Source of the DNA: Betaproteobacteria bacterium
GTDB taxonomy: Bacteria; Pseudomonadota; Gammaproteobacteria; Burkholderiales; SG8-41
Length of the DNA: 30,009 nucleotides
Assembly: GCA_025363575.1 (NCBI GenBank)
Contig: JANYDM010000138.1
Location: forward strand, 1-30,009
Direction of reading: 5' to 3'
In this document: piece by piece, positions 15,350 through 23,395 of the stretch
Numbering within the stretch: position 1 is the first letter of the stretch
How the letters are laid out: the number at the start of each line of letters is the position of its first letter
Translations under genes and position numbers: made by a program
Notes under the pieces: generated by a model
The model's database searches: none
What the model was told of the DNA's origin: nothing
What the model saw: only the letters and a program-made list of their open reading frames with translations

Positions 15350-17974
15350 CTATTCCTTCTTCTCGTCCTTCTTCTTCTCGTCTTTGCCCGGCGCCGGCGC
15401 AGGTGGTTTCGGCGCGGCGGCAGGTGGTGGCGGTGCCGGCGGTTTCGGCGCAACCGGAGGCGGCGGTGGCGGTGCCGGCGGTTTCGGCGGCGGCGGCGGG
15501 GCGACCGGTTTCGGCGGTGGCGGGGGCGGCGGAGCCACCGGTTTGGGCGGAGGCAGCGGCGCAACAGGTTGCGGCGGCGGCTTGGGCGCGACCGTCGGCG
15601 CAGGCGGCGGCGACGGTGCTTTGGGCGGCTCAGGCGGACGCGGCACGTTTACCGGTGCGGGCGGCGCTTTTTGAATTTCAGGCGGTGCCTTCGGCGCTTC
15701 CGGCGGACGCGGCGCGCTCACCGGCGGTTGCGGCGCCTTCTGTGCTTCGGGCGGCCGGCCTCTTTCCGCATCGGACGGACGTCCGCGCTCTTCAGGATTG
15801 CGCAAGCCCTTTTCGCGATCGAACGCACGGCCTTTTTGTTCGTCAGGCGGACGCGGCACGTTCGCGGGCGGTGGCGAAGCTTTCGGCGCTTCAGGTACCG
15901 CGGCCTTCGGCGGCTCCGGTGGCCGCGGCACATTCACCGCGGGCGGCACGCTGGCCGGCGGTTGCGGAGCCTTTTGCGCCTCAGGAGGACGCGGTACGTT
16001 TACAGGGGCCTGCGGTGCTGCGGATGGCTCACCCTTCTTGGTATCGAACGACCGGCCCTTTTCAGCGTCGGGAGCGCGCGCACCTTTCTCGCGATCGAAC
16101 GGACGTCCCTTCTGATCTTCCGGCGGACGCGGCACGTTCGCCGGAGGCTGCGGCACACCTGCGGGGGGCGTCGCTGCCTTGGGTGCTTCGGGCGGCGGCG
16201 CGCCTTTCTGCACTTCTGGCGGACGACCCTTGCCAGCATCCGGCGATTGCACGGGCTGTGCTCCTCTAGTCGCGTCGCCAGGACGGCCTTTTTCTGCGTC
16301 GGGCGAACGCGGACCTTTCTCAGCGTCTCCGCGCGGACGACCGCCGGGCGGCGCTTGCCGCGGCGGCGGGGGTGCGGCGGGTTTTGCAGGCGGCGCGACA
16401 ACCGTGACGGCCGGAGCAGACGGCGGGGGCGCGGCGGGCTTTGCCTGAGCGAGTGCGGCGGCATCGAGCGGCTTGCCGGGATTTTCCTGCAGCCGCTTCT
16501 GCCTCGCCTCGAACGGTACTGGCGGCGCGGGTGGCCGCTCCTTGGCTACCACCGGACGCGCGCGTCCCTCATTCGGCGGGCGGCGGCCGCTCGGCTGGGC
16601 GCCCTGCACGCTGGCCTGCGACGGCGCTACAGCCGCGACTGTCGTAACGTGCGATTTAGCGATTGCGTCGCGCGACACTTCCACGCGCGATTTCTGCACC
16701 TGTTGCGATTGCGCAAAATCTCTGGCCGGCATGGCGACCACCGCACCCGCCACGCGTTGGTTCACGTACGTAACGTTCGTGACATTGGTGACATTGCGCG
16801 TGTTGTAAACATTCGTGATGGTGGTGTTGTTCACCACCGTGTTGCTGGTATTCACGTTGTCGAAATAGCGGCGACTTACCTCATAGGACGGCCGGTAAAC
16901 TTCGCGCGGTCCGAGTGGAAACCAGCCGACGTTGCTGTTGTTATTGTTGTTGGAGATCGCCGCGCCTATGGCGAGGCCGCCGATGAAGGCGACCAGCGCC
17001 GGCGCGTAAACGGGTTGCGCGCGTCGCGGGCCGGGAACCCAGCCCCAGGTGCCTCCGCCAACGTCGGCCCACCGGCCGTAGTGCGATGGCGCGAATCCCC
17101 ACGGCGCATCGTCGACCCAGGTCCAGCCCCACGGCTCGACCCACGACCAGTGTCCGTCGTGATAAGGCGCCCAGCCGGCGCGCACGTTGCGCGGCACCCA
17201 CACATTCCCGTAATCCGGAACGCTGCGCCAGGTACCGTTGTCATCCAGATCCTCGTAGCCGATCACGTCGGGCGAAACATAGCGCGCGGAGGCGGAATTG
17301 CTGCCGCGCCGGTCGCGCTCGTCCGACCAGCGGTCGAACTCGTCGCCGCGAGGCGAATTGTACGACTCGTAGTCGCGCAAGTCGGCGCCGTAGAACCGGT
17401 AAGCCTGTCCGGGTTTGACGAGGTACGAAGCGTCCTGACCGAAGACCTCGCCCTGCCCGTTGTGCGTCACCACGCTGGTCGCGTCGTTCTGTGCGTCGAC
17501 ATCGATGCGGTAATTGCCCACGCGCTGGATCGAATAAGCCAGGTTTGGCGTGTCGACTTCGACTACTGCACGCGCCGGCAGGCGGCGCACGCGAACATTG
17601 ACCGCACCCTGGGAAACCTGCAACTGGGCGACACGATCGTCGAGATTGAGCAGCGTGACGCTGGTAGCGGCGCCCAGACGGAAAATGGTCGAACCGATCT
17701 GCAGCTCCGCGCGCGCACCATTGTCGACCCATAAGCGATCGCCGGTAATCAGCGGGCGGTTCAACGGGGCCTGCACCCAGTTGTCGTCGCCTGCCGGCGA
17801 AAAGCTGACTGCGCCGCTGATATAACCCAGGCGCGCGACCCGGCCCGGCGGATCTGCACTGGCGGCGCCAGCGAACAGAAATGCGGCCGCACCCAACAGG
17901 AATGCGGCAAATCGATGCCAATATAGAGTGTTCCGCATCACCGCAAGGTTCGGCTGCGTCTTATCGACCATCAT
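15350..17974 (-). CDS. FecR-domain, Trp/Asn/Pro-rich envelope protein (DUF6600-like)
   Basis: An 874-residue exported protein. After a signal sequence (FAAFLLGAAAFLFAGAASA, cut near 40) comes a FecR-like beta domain at about 45-150 (GYISGAVSFSP, LITGDRLWVDNGARAELQIG, LQVSQGAVNVRVR), as in periplasmic signalling proteins. Next is a Trp/Tyr-rich repeat block at about 240-310 (GTWRSVPDYGNVWVP, GHWSWVEPWGWTWVDD), a segment AFIGGLAIGAAIS that could be a weak membrane or glycine-zipper stretch, and an Asn-rich region (SNNNNNSNV; VNNTTITNVYNTRNVTNVTN). From about residue 450 onward it is a disordered Pro/Ala/Lys tail with repeated NVPRPPE and DREKG units. GAGGAG precedes ATG 17974. It probably spans or links the cell envelope; its function is unknown, and no sigma-factor gene is adjacent. 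Confidence 0.8.
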   Translation of the reverse strand: MMVDKTQPNLAVMRNTLYWHRFAAFLLGAAAFLFAGAASADPPGRVARLGYISGAVSFSPAGDDNWVQAPLNRPLITGDRLWVDNGARAELQIGSTIFRLGAATSVTLLNLDDRVAQLQVSQGAVNVRVRRLPARAVVEVDTPNLAYSIQRVGNYRIDVDAQNDATSVVTHNGQGEVFGQDASYLVKPGQAYRFYGADLRDYESYNSPRGDEFDRWSDERDRRGSNSASARYVSPDVIGYEDLDDNGTWRSVPDYGNVWVPRNVRAGWAPYHDGHWSWVEPWGWTWVDDAPWGFAPSHYGRWADVGGGTWGWVPGPRRAQPVYAPALVAFIGGLAIGAAISNNNNNSNVGWFPLGPREVYRPSYEVSRRYFDNVNTSNTVVNNTTITNVYNTRNVTNVTNVTYVNQRVAGAVVAMPARDFAQSQQVQKSRVEVSRDAIAKSHVTTVAAVAPSQASVQGAQPSGRRPPNEGRARPVVAKERPPAPPVPFEARQKRLQENPGKPLDAAALAQAKPAAPPPSAPAVTVVAPPAKPAAPPPPRQAPPGGRPRGDAEKGPRSPDAEKGRPGDATRGAQPVQSPDAGKGRPPEVQKGAPPPEAPKAATPPAGVPQPPANVPRPPEDQKGRPFDREKGARAPDAEKGRSFDTKKGEPSAAPQAPVNVPRPPEAQKAPQPPASVPPAVNVPRPPEPPKAAVPEAPKASPPPANVPRPPDEQKGRAFDREKGLRNPEERGRPSDAERGRPPEAQKAPQPPVSAPRPPEAPKAPPEIQKAPPAPVNVPRPPEPPKAPSPPPAPTVAPKPPPQPVAPLPPPKPVAPPPPPPPKPVAPPPPPKPPAPPPPPPVAPKPPAPPPPAAAPKPPAPAPGKDEKKKDEKKE
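15400..16450 (-). repeat. Coding low-complexity Pro-rich repeats in the FecR-domain protein
   Basis: The C-terminal half of the FecR-domain gene contains degenerate in-frame repeats. The unit NVPRPP-E/D occurs five times (around 16128, 15990, 15925, 15850 and 15650). Units like GRPFDREKG and GRAFDREKG occur near 16090 and 15815. A final PKPVAPPPPP-type run lies at about 15400-15560. On DNA this is GGCGGN-rich and likely prone to slippage, so repeat number may vary between strains or be misassembled. Confidence 0.75.
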
Positions 17975-18090
17975 GAGACTCCTCGGTTTAACGCCGTGTC
18001 GTTGTGACTCTGCCAGTTACATAACGCGCCAGTCTGATTCAGGCGCACTTCGACGTGTAACCGATTGTCACCGCCGGCCTGCGCCTATTC

Positions 18091-18106
18091 TGTGCGGTGC
18101 CGCACA
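18091..18106. promoter_or_regulatory. 16-bp perfect palindrome upstream of the FecR-domain gene
   Basis: TGTGCGG, a TG centre and CCGCACA make a perfect 7-bp dyad in the 203-base gap between a Bug gene and the FecR-domain gene, both on the minus strand. It lies about 117 bases before the FecR start. With a 2-base centre and no T-run it is a poor terminator and better as a protein-binding dyad; this is inference. The rest of the gap (17975-18177) shows nothing definite. Confidence 0.35.
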
Positions 18107-18177
18107 CAGCCGTAGCCATTTATCCCACGCGCATACAACACCGCCGCCATTTCGCCCGCCCCGCTATGCAGTTACCG

Positions 18178-19197
18178 CTATTCCGGTTGTATATTAGCCT
18201 CGCGCACGACCTTGCCCCACTTCGTGATTTCGGCGCGCAGAAACGTCCCGAACTCTGCAGGTGTACTGGCCACGGGATCTGCCCCGAACTCGAGCAGGCG
18301 CAGTTTTACGTCAGGATGCGCGAGAGCCTTGCGCAGTTCCGCATTGAGACGATCGATTTGAGCCGCGCCGGTTTTCGCCGGCGCCAGAAATCCATACCAC
18401 CCGCTCAACACAAAGCCCGGCAAACCGGATTCCCCTGCGGTCGCGAGATCCGGTGCGGCGGCCGAACGCCGCGCACCCGTTACGGCGAGTGCGCGCAATT
18501 TACCCGCCTGTATGTATGCAGCAACAGTCGGCATGCTGATGAACGCCATTTGCGTTTCGCCACCCAGCAACGACGTGAGTGCCGGTCCCGCGCCTTTATA
18601 GATAACGCCCGGAATGCGCACGCCGACCATCGAGTTGAATTGCGCGAGTCCCATGTGCATGGGCGTGCCGGAACCGGCGATCGCCGAATTCAGTTTGTCC
18701 GGCGCGGACTTCGCGAGCGCGATGAGCTCGCGCACCGATTTTGCAGGCACCGACGGATGCACGACCAATACATACAGCCCGTCGGCCGCCAGCATCACCG
18801 GCGCGAAGTCGCGCAGCGTATCGAACGGCAGCGATTTGTTGAGCGTCGAGTTCACGGCGAGCGTGCTCGTCGTAATGCCTATCGTATAGCCATCGGGCGG
18901 CGACTTCGCCAGCAGATCGAGACCGATGATAGTGGCCGCGCCGGCGCGATTATCGATGACGACCTGCTGACCGAGCCCCTCGCTCATTTTCGGCGCGAGC
19001 ACGCGCGCGATGACGTCGGAACCGCCGCCGGGCGGATAGGGAACAATGAGGCGCACCGGCCGGCTGGGAAACGACTGCGCGCTCGCGAGGCCGGAAACCA
19101 CAACAAGCGTAGCGACGCCGCGGCATAGCACGTCGCGACTGCTGATAAACTTGGACTTATGCAAAATAATACTCACGTAATGCAATGAGATATTCAT
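18178..19197 (-). CDS. Bug/TctC-family periplasmic substrate-binding receptor
   Basis: Up to 339 residues. The body is a standard Bug receptor: FPSRPVRLIVPYPPGGGSD, DNRAGAATIIG and PDGYTIGI, then VVHPSVPAKSVRELIAL and GESGLPGFVLSGWYG. The start is uncertain. ATG 19197 gives an unusually long N-region before the hydrophobic core (VATLVVVSGLASAQ) and overlaps the divergent Bug gene by 13 bases. GTG 19176 and GTG 19131 are in frame, and the last gives the most compact signal peptide, but none has a clear ribosome site. The paired divergent receptor gene is probably an old duplicate. No transporter membrane genes are nearby. Confidence 0.92.
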   Translation of the reverse strand: MNISLHYVSIILHKSKFISSRDVLCRGVATLVVVSGLASAQSFPSRPVRLIVPYPPGGGSDVIARVLAPKMSEGLGQQVVIDNRAGAATIIGLDLLAKSPPDGYTIGITTSTLAVNSTLNKSLPFDTLRDFAPVMLAADGLYVLVVHPSVPAKSVRELIALAKSAPDKLNSAIAGSGTPMHMGLAQFNSMVGVRIPGVIYKGAGPALTSLLGGETQMAFISMPTVAAYIQAGKLRALAVTGARRSAAAPDLATAGESGLPGFVLSGWYGFLAPAKTGAAQIDRLNAELRKALAHPDVKLRLLEFGADPVASTPAEFGTFLRAEITKWGKVVREANIQPE

Positions 19198-20156
19198 TTG
19201 TCTGCAGCATGATGATTGCCGGCGCGCTCATTTGCTTTCATACGGCATCCGCGCAATCTTATCCCGTCAAACCCATCCGTTTGATCGTACCGTACCCGCC
19301 GGGGGGCGGCACCGATATTTTCGCGCGCATGCTTGGCGCGCGCCTTGGCGAAATGCTCGGGCAGCAAATGGTCATAGAAAACCGCGCGGGCGCCGCCGGT
19401 GTGCTCGGCGCGGAAGCCGCAGCGAAAGCTGCGCCCGACGGCTATACGCTCTTTGTCGGCCAGGCAAGCAACCTGGCGATCAACCCGCATATGATGAACA
19501 AGCTGCCCTACGATCCGGTGAAAGATTTTGCACCCATTACTTTGATCGCCACGTCGCCCAGCCTGCTGGTCGTGCATCCATCGCTGCCCGTGCGCTCTAT
19601 CAAGGACCTCGTTGCGCTCGGCAAGGCCAAGCCGGGGTCCATCAATTACGCCTCGGCAGGCAACGGCAGTCCGGGCCATCTCGCCGCCGAATATTTCAAG
19701 AAAGTGGCGAAGATCGACATCGTGCATATCCCGTATAAAGGCGCCACGCCCGCGATGCTCGACGTGATTGCAGGCCAGGCCTCTTTGTATTTCACGTCGC
19801 CGGTCGCCGCGCAACCGTACGTGCAGTCCGGCCGTCTGCGTCAGATTGCAGTGACCAGCGCGCGGCGTTTTCCGCCACTGCCCGACGTACCTGCGATTGC
19901 GGAATCCGGCTATAGCGATTTCGACATGACATCATGGTGGGGACTGCTGGCCCCGGCGGGCACGTCCAAAGAAATTCTCGCGCGCTTGCATGCCGATGCG
20001 GTCAAAGCGCTCAACACCGCCGACATGAAGGGCAAGCTGGCAGCCCAGGGCGCGGTGGTCGTCACCAACACGCCCGAGCAGTTCGCGACTTATATAAAAT
20101 CCGAAATCGCCAACTGGGGACGCGTCGTCGCTGTGTCGGGCGCGCGGATGGACTGA
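19185..20156 (+). CDS. Bug/TctC-family periplasmic substrate-binding receptor
   Basis: A 323-residue receptor with signal peptide (MRYSFVCSMMIAGALICFHT, cut after ASA near residue 23), then YPVKPIRLIVPYPPGGGTD, ENRAGAAGVLG and PDGYTLFVG, all family-typical. Its start lies within 13 bases of the divergent Bug gene's longest start, so at least one of the two promoters must lie inside coding sequence or one of the annotated starts is too early. An alternative ATG lies at 19209. Downstream are an alpha-beta barrel gene (16-base gap) and a further Bug gene, together a probable operon. Confidence 0.93.
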   Translation: MRYSFVCSMMIAGALICFHTASAQSYPVKPIRLIVPYPPGGGTDIFARMLGARLGEMLGQQMVIENRAGAAGVLGAEAAAKAAPDGYTLFVGQASNLAINPHMMNKLPYDPVKDFAPITLIATSPSLLVVHPSLPVRSIKDLVALGKAKPGSINYASAGNGSPGHLAAEYFKKVAKIDIVHIPYKGATPAMLDVIAGQASLYFTSPVAAQPYVQSGRLRQIAVTSARRFPPLPDVPAIAESGYSDFDMTSWWGLLAPAGTSKEILARLHADAVKALNTADMKGKLAAQGAVVVTNTPEQFATYIKSEIANWGRVVAVSGARMD

Positions 20157-20172
20157 ACAGGAGACGCAACTG

Positions 20173-20856
20173 ATGCTGCTGGGACAAGGTGTAATGATCA
20201 ACTGGAGCGACGTCGCGCCGGAGCACCGTGCCGCGTACTACGAATGGCACAGCCGCGAGCACATGGTCGGCCGCGTTGCCATACCCGGGTTCCAGCGCGG
20301 GCGGCGCTACCGCGCAGTCAATGCGCAACGCGATTTCTTCAATTTTTACGAGGTCGACGACCTTACCGTACTGACAGGCGCCGAGTATCTCGCCAAGGCG
20401 AATGCGCCCAGCCCGCGCACCCTGCGTACTACGCCGTTCGTGAAAAACAGCGTCCGCGGGATTTCAAGGGTGAGAAAATCACTCGGCATTGGCACCGGCG
20501 GCTACGCACTGACGTTGCGCTTTGACCCCGCAGACGACGCGGTGGACAAGCTCGATCGCTATCTGGACGAGGCATTCGTGAAGCTCGCCGCCATACCGGA
20601 AATCGCGGGTGTTCACCTGATAGTTGCCGACCCATCCGCGAGCACGATAGTGCCCGTCGAAAGAAAAGGCCGCCCCACCATCATTCCGAACTGGATCATC
20701 GTGATGGAAGGCATCTCGATCGCGGCGCTCGATAGCGCGTGCGATACCCATCTCGCGCCGGAAACGCTGGGCGCGCACGGCTACGCAGGCGCCGTCGACC
20801 GGGAAACCTACAGCCTGCAGATTATGGTGTCGAAACCGCGCGCCGGACACGCTTGA
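20173..20856 (+). CDS. Two-domain dimeric alpha-beta barrel (EthD-like) protein
   Basis: A 227-residue protein resembling the product at 2567-3214. The first half has AAYYEWHSREHMVGRVAIPG, matching the W-x-x-x-EH signature with RR-Y strands after it (GFQRGRRYRAV). The second half (YLDEAFVKLAAIPEIAGVHL onward) is a diverged copy that lacks the EH pair. AGGAG, ten bases before ATG 20173, fixes the start. It is flanked by Bug receptor genes on the same strand. Enzymatic or helper function is unknown; the repeated association with binding-protein genes suggests a role in metabolising the imported compound. Confidence 0.65.
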   Translation: MLLGQGVMINWSDVAPEHRAAYYEWHSREHMVGRVAIPGFQRGRRYRAVNAQRDFFNFYEVDDLTVLTGAEYLAKANAPSPRTLRTTPFVKNSVRGISRVRKSLGIGTGGYALTLRFDPADDAVDKLDRYLDEAFVKLAAIPEIAGVHLIVADPSASTIVPVERKGRPTIIPNWIIVMEGISIAALDSACDTHLAPETLGAHGYAGAVDRETYSLQIMVSKPRAGHA

Positions 20857-20899
20857 AATTGTCTTTCGGAAATTCGTTTTGAACGACGCATTGAACGAT

Positions 20900-21856
20900 A
20901 TGCTCAGGCATGCCGCCCGCTTCACGGTCATTGCAATGGCGTGCCACCCGCTCTTCACCTCTGCCGCCGGGAAATTTCCATCGCGCCCGATACGCATGAT
21001 CGCCCCGTCGCCCGCCGGCGGCTCGGTCGACATCCTCGCCCGCACAGTCGGACAGTATCTCGCCGCCAACCTCGGCGTGCCGGTGATCGTGGATAACCGC
21101 GTCGGTGCGAGCGGCGTGATCGGCACCGAGCTCCTTGCGAAGTCGCCGCCCGACGGTTACACGATGATGATGGGCTATTCGGCGCATGCAACCAATCCGA
21201 TATTCATCAAGAAACTGCCCTACGACACGCTGAAAGACTTCTCCGGCGTCGCGCACGTCGGCGACATTCCTTTGCTGCTCGTAGTGCATCCGTTAGTGCC
21301 CGCGCAATCCGTACGTGAATTGATCGCACTCGCCAAGGCGCGTCCGGGACAGTTGCAGTTTGCCGCGGGCGCCACGGGCGGGGGACCTTCGATGGCGGGG
21401 TTGCTGCTCAATCAACTGGCAGGCGTCGACATCGTGCAGGTCTCATACAAAGGCAATGCGCCGGCGCAGGTCGATCTGCTCGGCGGCCAGGTCACCATGA
21501 TGTTCGACACCATCAACACGAGCATCGCGCTGGCGCGGGCCGGCCGCTTGCGCGCGCTGGCGGTGACGACCCTGAAGCGCTCGTCGCTCGCCCCGGAATT
21601 GCCGACCATGGCCGAAGCCGGCCTGCCCGGATTCGACGTGCGCGCGTGGTATGCGGTCTTGGTGCCCGCGCGCACGCCGCGCGACATCGTGCAAAAATTG
21701 AACGTGGAAATCAACAAGGCGCTTGGCGATCCGGCCATCCGCTCGCGGCTGACCGGCGACGGCATCGAGCTCGTCGGCGGCACGCCCGAAGCGGCGGACG
21801 CTTTCATCCGCGCGGAAATGGCGCGCTGGCCGAAAACAATCAAAGCGGGCAGTTGA
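20900..21856 (+). CDS. Bug/TctC-family periplasmic substrate-binding receptor
   Basis: The start is taken at ATG 20900, giving a normal signal peptide (MLRHAARFTVIAMACHPLFT, cut after SAAG). A TTG at 20879 with a weak GGA site 8 bases upstream is possible and adds seven residues. Mature motifs are FPSRPIRMIAPSPAGGSVD, DNRVGASGVIG and PDGYTMMMG, then VVHPLVPAQSVRELIAL. The loop PSPAGGSVD deviates slightly from the family norm. Third gene of the plus-strand unit beginning at 19185; two receptors flank the alpha-beta barrel gene, echoing the Bug-CMD-Bug order at 11711-14373. Confidence 0.92.
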   Translation: MLRHAARFTVIAMACHPLFTSAAGKFPSRPIRMIAPSPAGGSVDILARTVGQYLAANLGVPVIVDNRVGASGVIGTELLAKSPPDGYTMMMGYSAHATNPIFIKKLPYDTLKDFSGVAHVGDIPLLLVVHPLVPAQSVRELIALAKARPGQLQFAAGATGGGPSMAGLLLNQLAGVDIVQVSYKGNAPAQVDLLGGQVTMMFDTINTSIALARAGRLRALAVTTLKRSSLAPELPTMAEAGLPGFDVRAWYAVLVPARTPRDIVQKLNVEINKALGDPAIRSRLTGDGIELVGGTPEAADAFIRAEMARWPKTIKAGS

Positions 21857-21869
21857 GTTCCTGCTCGGC

Positions 21870-21886
21870 GCCCTCGATGGGGCTTT
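21870..21886 (+). terminator. Weak candidate terminator after the Bug gene
   Basis: GCCC and GGGC flank a 6-base loop and are followed by TTTG, 14 bases after the Bug stop. The stem is only 4 bp and the T-run short, so this is tentative. Confidence 0.25.
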
Positions 21887-21993
21887 GTGGCGTAGCGTAC
21901 GGATAACCACCGGCCTTCTGTCTAGACTTCAGGTGCGTCACGACCGCATCCGCAGTCGAAGGATGCCATGCAACCTAACCATTGAGGACCCTC

Positions 21994-22497
21994 ATGAAAA
22001 CTTTATCAATGCTTAAGCTGGCCGGTATGGCAGCGGCGGTAGCGCTTGCGGGTTGCGCTGAGCAGCCGATGTACCAATCGCAATCTTCGCAGTATCCGTC
22101 GCAGGGCGGCTATGCATCGCCGAACTATCAATCCCAATCTCAATACCAGGGTCAGTCGCAGGGTGCCTACATCGGCACTGTCGACCGTATCGAACTCATC
22201 AGCAGGAAAGACCCCAACAACATCGCCGGCACAGTCATCGGCGGGATCGTCGGCGGCCTGATTGGCCACCAGATCGGCGGCGGCACGGGCAATACGGTGG
22301 CAACGATCGCGGGCGCCGCGGGCGGCGCGTATGCGGGCAACCAGGTCGAGCAGCGCAAGCGCTACGACCATGAAACCTTTCGCGTGACCGTGCGCATGGA
22401 CAACGGCGGGTACCAGACCATTACCGAAGACAACATCACCGATCTGCGCACGGGCGATCGGGTGCGAGTCGACGGCAACAATATTACGCGTTACTAA
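21994..22497 (+). CDS. Glycine-zipper 2TM lipoprotein (17-kDa surface antigen/SlyB-like)
   Basis: A 167-residue predicted outer-membrane lipoprotein. The signal (MKTLSMLKLAGMAAAVALAG) ends in lipobox LAGC with Cys21 as the lipidated residue. Next is a Gln/Ser/Tyr-rich linker (about 22-60), a glycine-zipper hairpin (NNIAGTVIGGIVGGLIGHQI and TIAGAAGGAYAGNQVE) and a small beta C-terminus (ETFRVTVRMDNGGYQTI). The family supports envelope integrity. ATG 21994 is chosen over the upstream TTG because TGAGGA sits five bases before it and the lipobox spacing is right. It looks monocistronic and not part of the catabolic cassettes. Confidence 0.9.
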   Translation: MKTLSMLKLAGMAAAVALAGCAEQPMYQSQSSQYPSQGGYASPNYQSQSQYQGQSQGAYIGTVDRIELISRKDPNNIAGTVIGGIVGGLIGHQIGGGTGNTVATIAGAAGGAYAGNQVEQRKRYDHETFRVTVRMDNGGYQTITEDNITDLRTGDRVRVDGNNITRY

Positions 22498-22505
22498 CGT
22501 GCAAG

Positions 22506-22534
22506 GGATCGCGGCGCATGCGCTGCCGCGATCC
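22506..22534 (+). terminator. Hairpin after the lipoprotein gene, no U-run
   Basis: GGATCGCGG and CCGCGATCC form a perfect 9-bp stem around an 11-base loop, eight bases after the stop of the lipoprotein gene and before the convergent crotonase gene. No T-run follows, so it is either a stability hairpin or a non-canonical terminator. Confidence 0.55.
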
Positions 22535-22563
22535 TGATAGTCGTCCCCAGGACGAGGCAGGTC

Positions 22564-23331
22564 TCATTGCGCCTTGTCGAGCGTCGACAGCGCTTCCATC
22601 GCCAGGAAATACTGCAGCCCCTCGTCGAGTTGCTTTCTCAGCGGGTGCGTGAGCACCATGCGCGTATAGCGCAGCAGCATGTCGTTTTTCTTTGCCAGCT
22701 GTTCGGCAAGCTGCCACGCGCGTGGCAGCAGCTTGTCGCGCGGCATGAGCTCCGCCACCAGCCCGATGTCTTTCGCTTCTTGCGCGTTCAACACCTGCCC
22801 CGTCAGCATCAGGTAGCGCGCGCGATTGAGCCCCATCAGCATGGTGTAAACGACGTTGATGCCGTCGCCCGGCACGATGCCGCCGTTATGAAAATGCGCA
22901 GTGTCTTCGAACGTGACGTCGTCGGCCGCGATCACGATGTCGCACATCAAGGCGAGGTCCGCGTGACGTTTCGCCGGCCCGTTGACCGCCGCGATCATCG
23001 GCACTTCGATATTGAGCACCGCGTTGACCATCCTGCGCGCATTGACGAAGACTTCATGCACGCCCGCGGGCGAGAGTTTCGCACCGTGAAAGAACGGCGC
23101 GTCCGGGTCAAGCCGCGGGCCGGTGAATTCGCTGCCGGTGCCGGTCAGGATCACGATACGGTTCTCGCGATCGGCGCCGACGTCCGTAAACGCGCGCACG
23201 AACTCGACCTGCGCGTCGAGGTTCCATTGCAACGGCCCGCCATCGGTGTGCAATGTCATCTGCAATATACCGCCGCGCCGGTCCATCTTGATGAATTTGT
23301 ACGTGCGACTATAGTCGTCGAACTTCGGCAT
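22564..23331 (-). CDS. Crotonase-superfamily hydrolase, 6-oxocamphor hydrolase-like
   Basis: A 255-residue enoyl-CoA hydratase/isomerase-fold protein. Compared from memory with Rhodococcus 6-oxocamphor hydrolase, an enzyme that opens cyclic beta-diketones by retro-Claisen C-C cleavage, it keeps the equivalents of the five key residues: Trp36 (PLQWNLD), His123 (KRHADLALMCDIV), His146 (DTAHFHNGG), Asp156 (IVPGDGINVV) and Glu246 (AMEALSTLD). Further shared marks are VILTGTG, IEVPMIAAVNGP and RYLMLTGQ. The beta-diketone hydrolase reading is thus better supported than a fatty-acid hydratase, though alignment from memory leaves doubt. GGAGAAACG before ATG 23331 fixes the start. It follows a Bug gene (64-base gap), probably in one operon. 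Confidence 0.85.
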   Translation of the reverse strand: MPKFDDYSRTYKFIKMDRRGGILQMTLHTDGGPLQWNLDAQVEFVRAFTDVGADRENRIVILTGTGSEFTGPRLDPDAPFFHGAKLSPAGVHEVFVNARRMVNAVLNIEVPMIAAVNGPAKRHADLALMCDIVIAADDVTFEDTAHFHNGGIVPGDGINVVYTMLMGLNRARYLMLTGQVLNAQEAKDIGLVAELMPRDKLLPRAWQLAEQLAKKNDMLLRYTRMVLTHPLRKQLDEGLQYFLAMEALSTLDKAQ

Positions 23332-23395
23332 CGTTTCTCCAAATCCGGTTAGTGAAGTCCGCCCCTCGCAAAGGAAGGAACATGGTAGTGCAGCA

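Noticed and set aside
15569..17734. A 721-residue open frame antisense to the FecR-domain gene
   Set aside because: Its translation is Arg/Gly-rich without any recognisable domain and mirrors the GC-rich Pro/Ala repeat codons of the real gene, which has a signal peptide, domains and a ribosome site.
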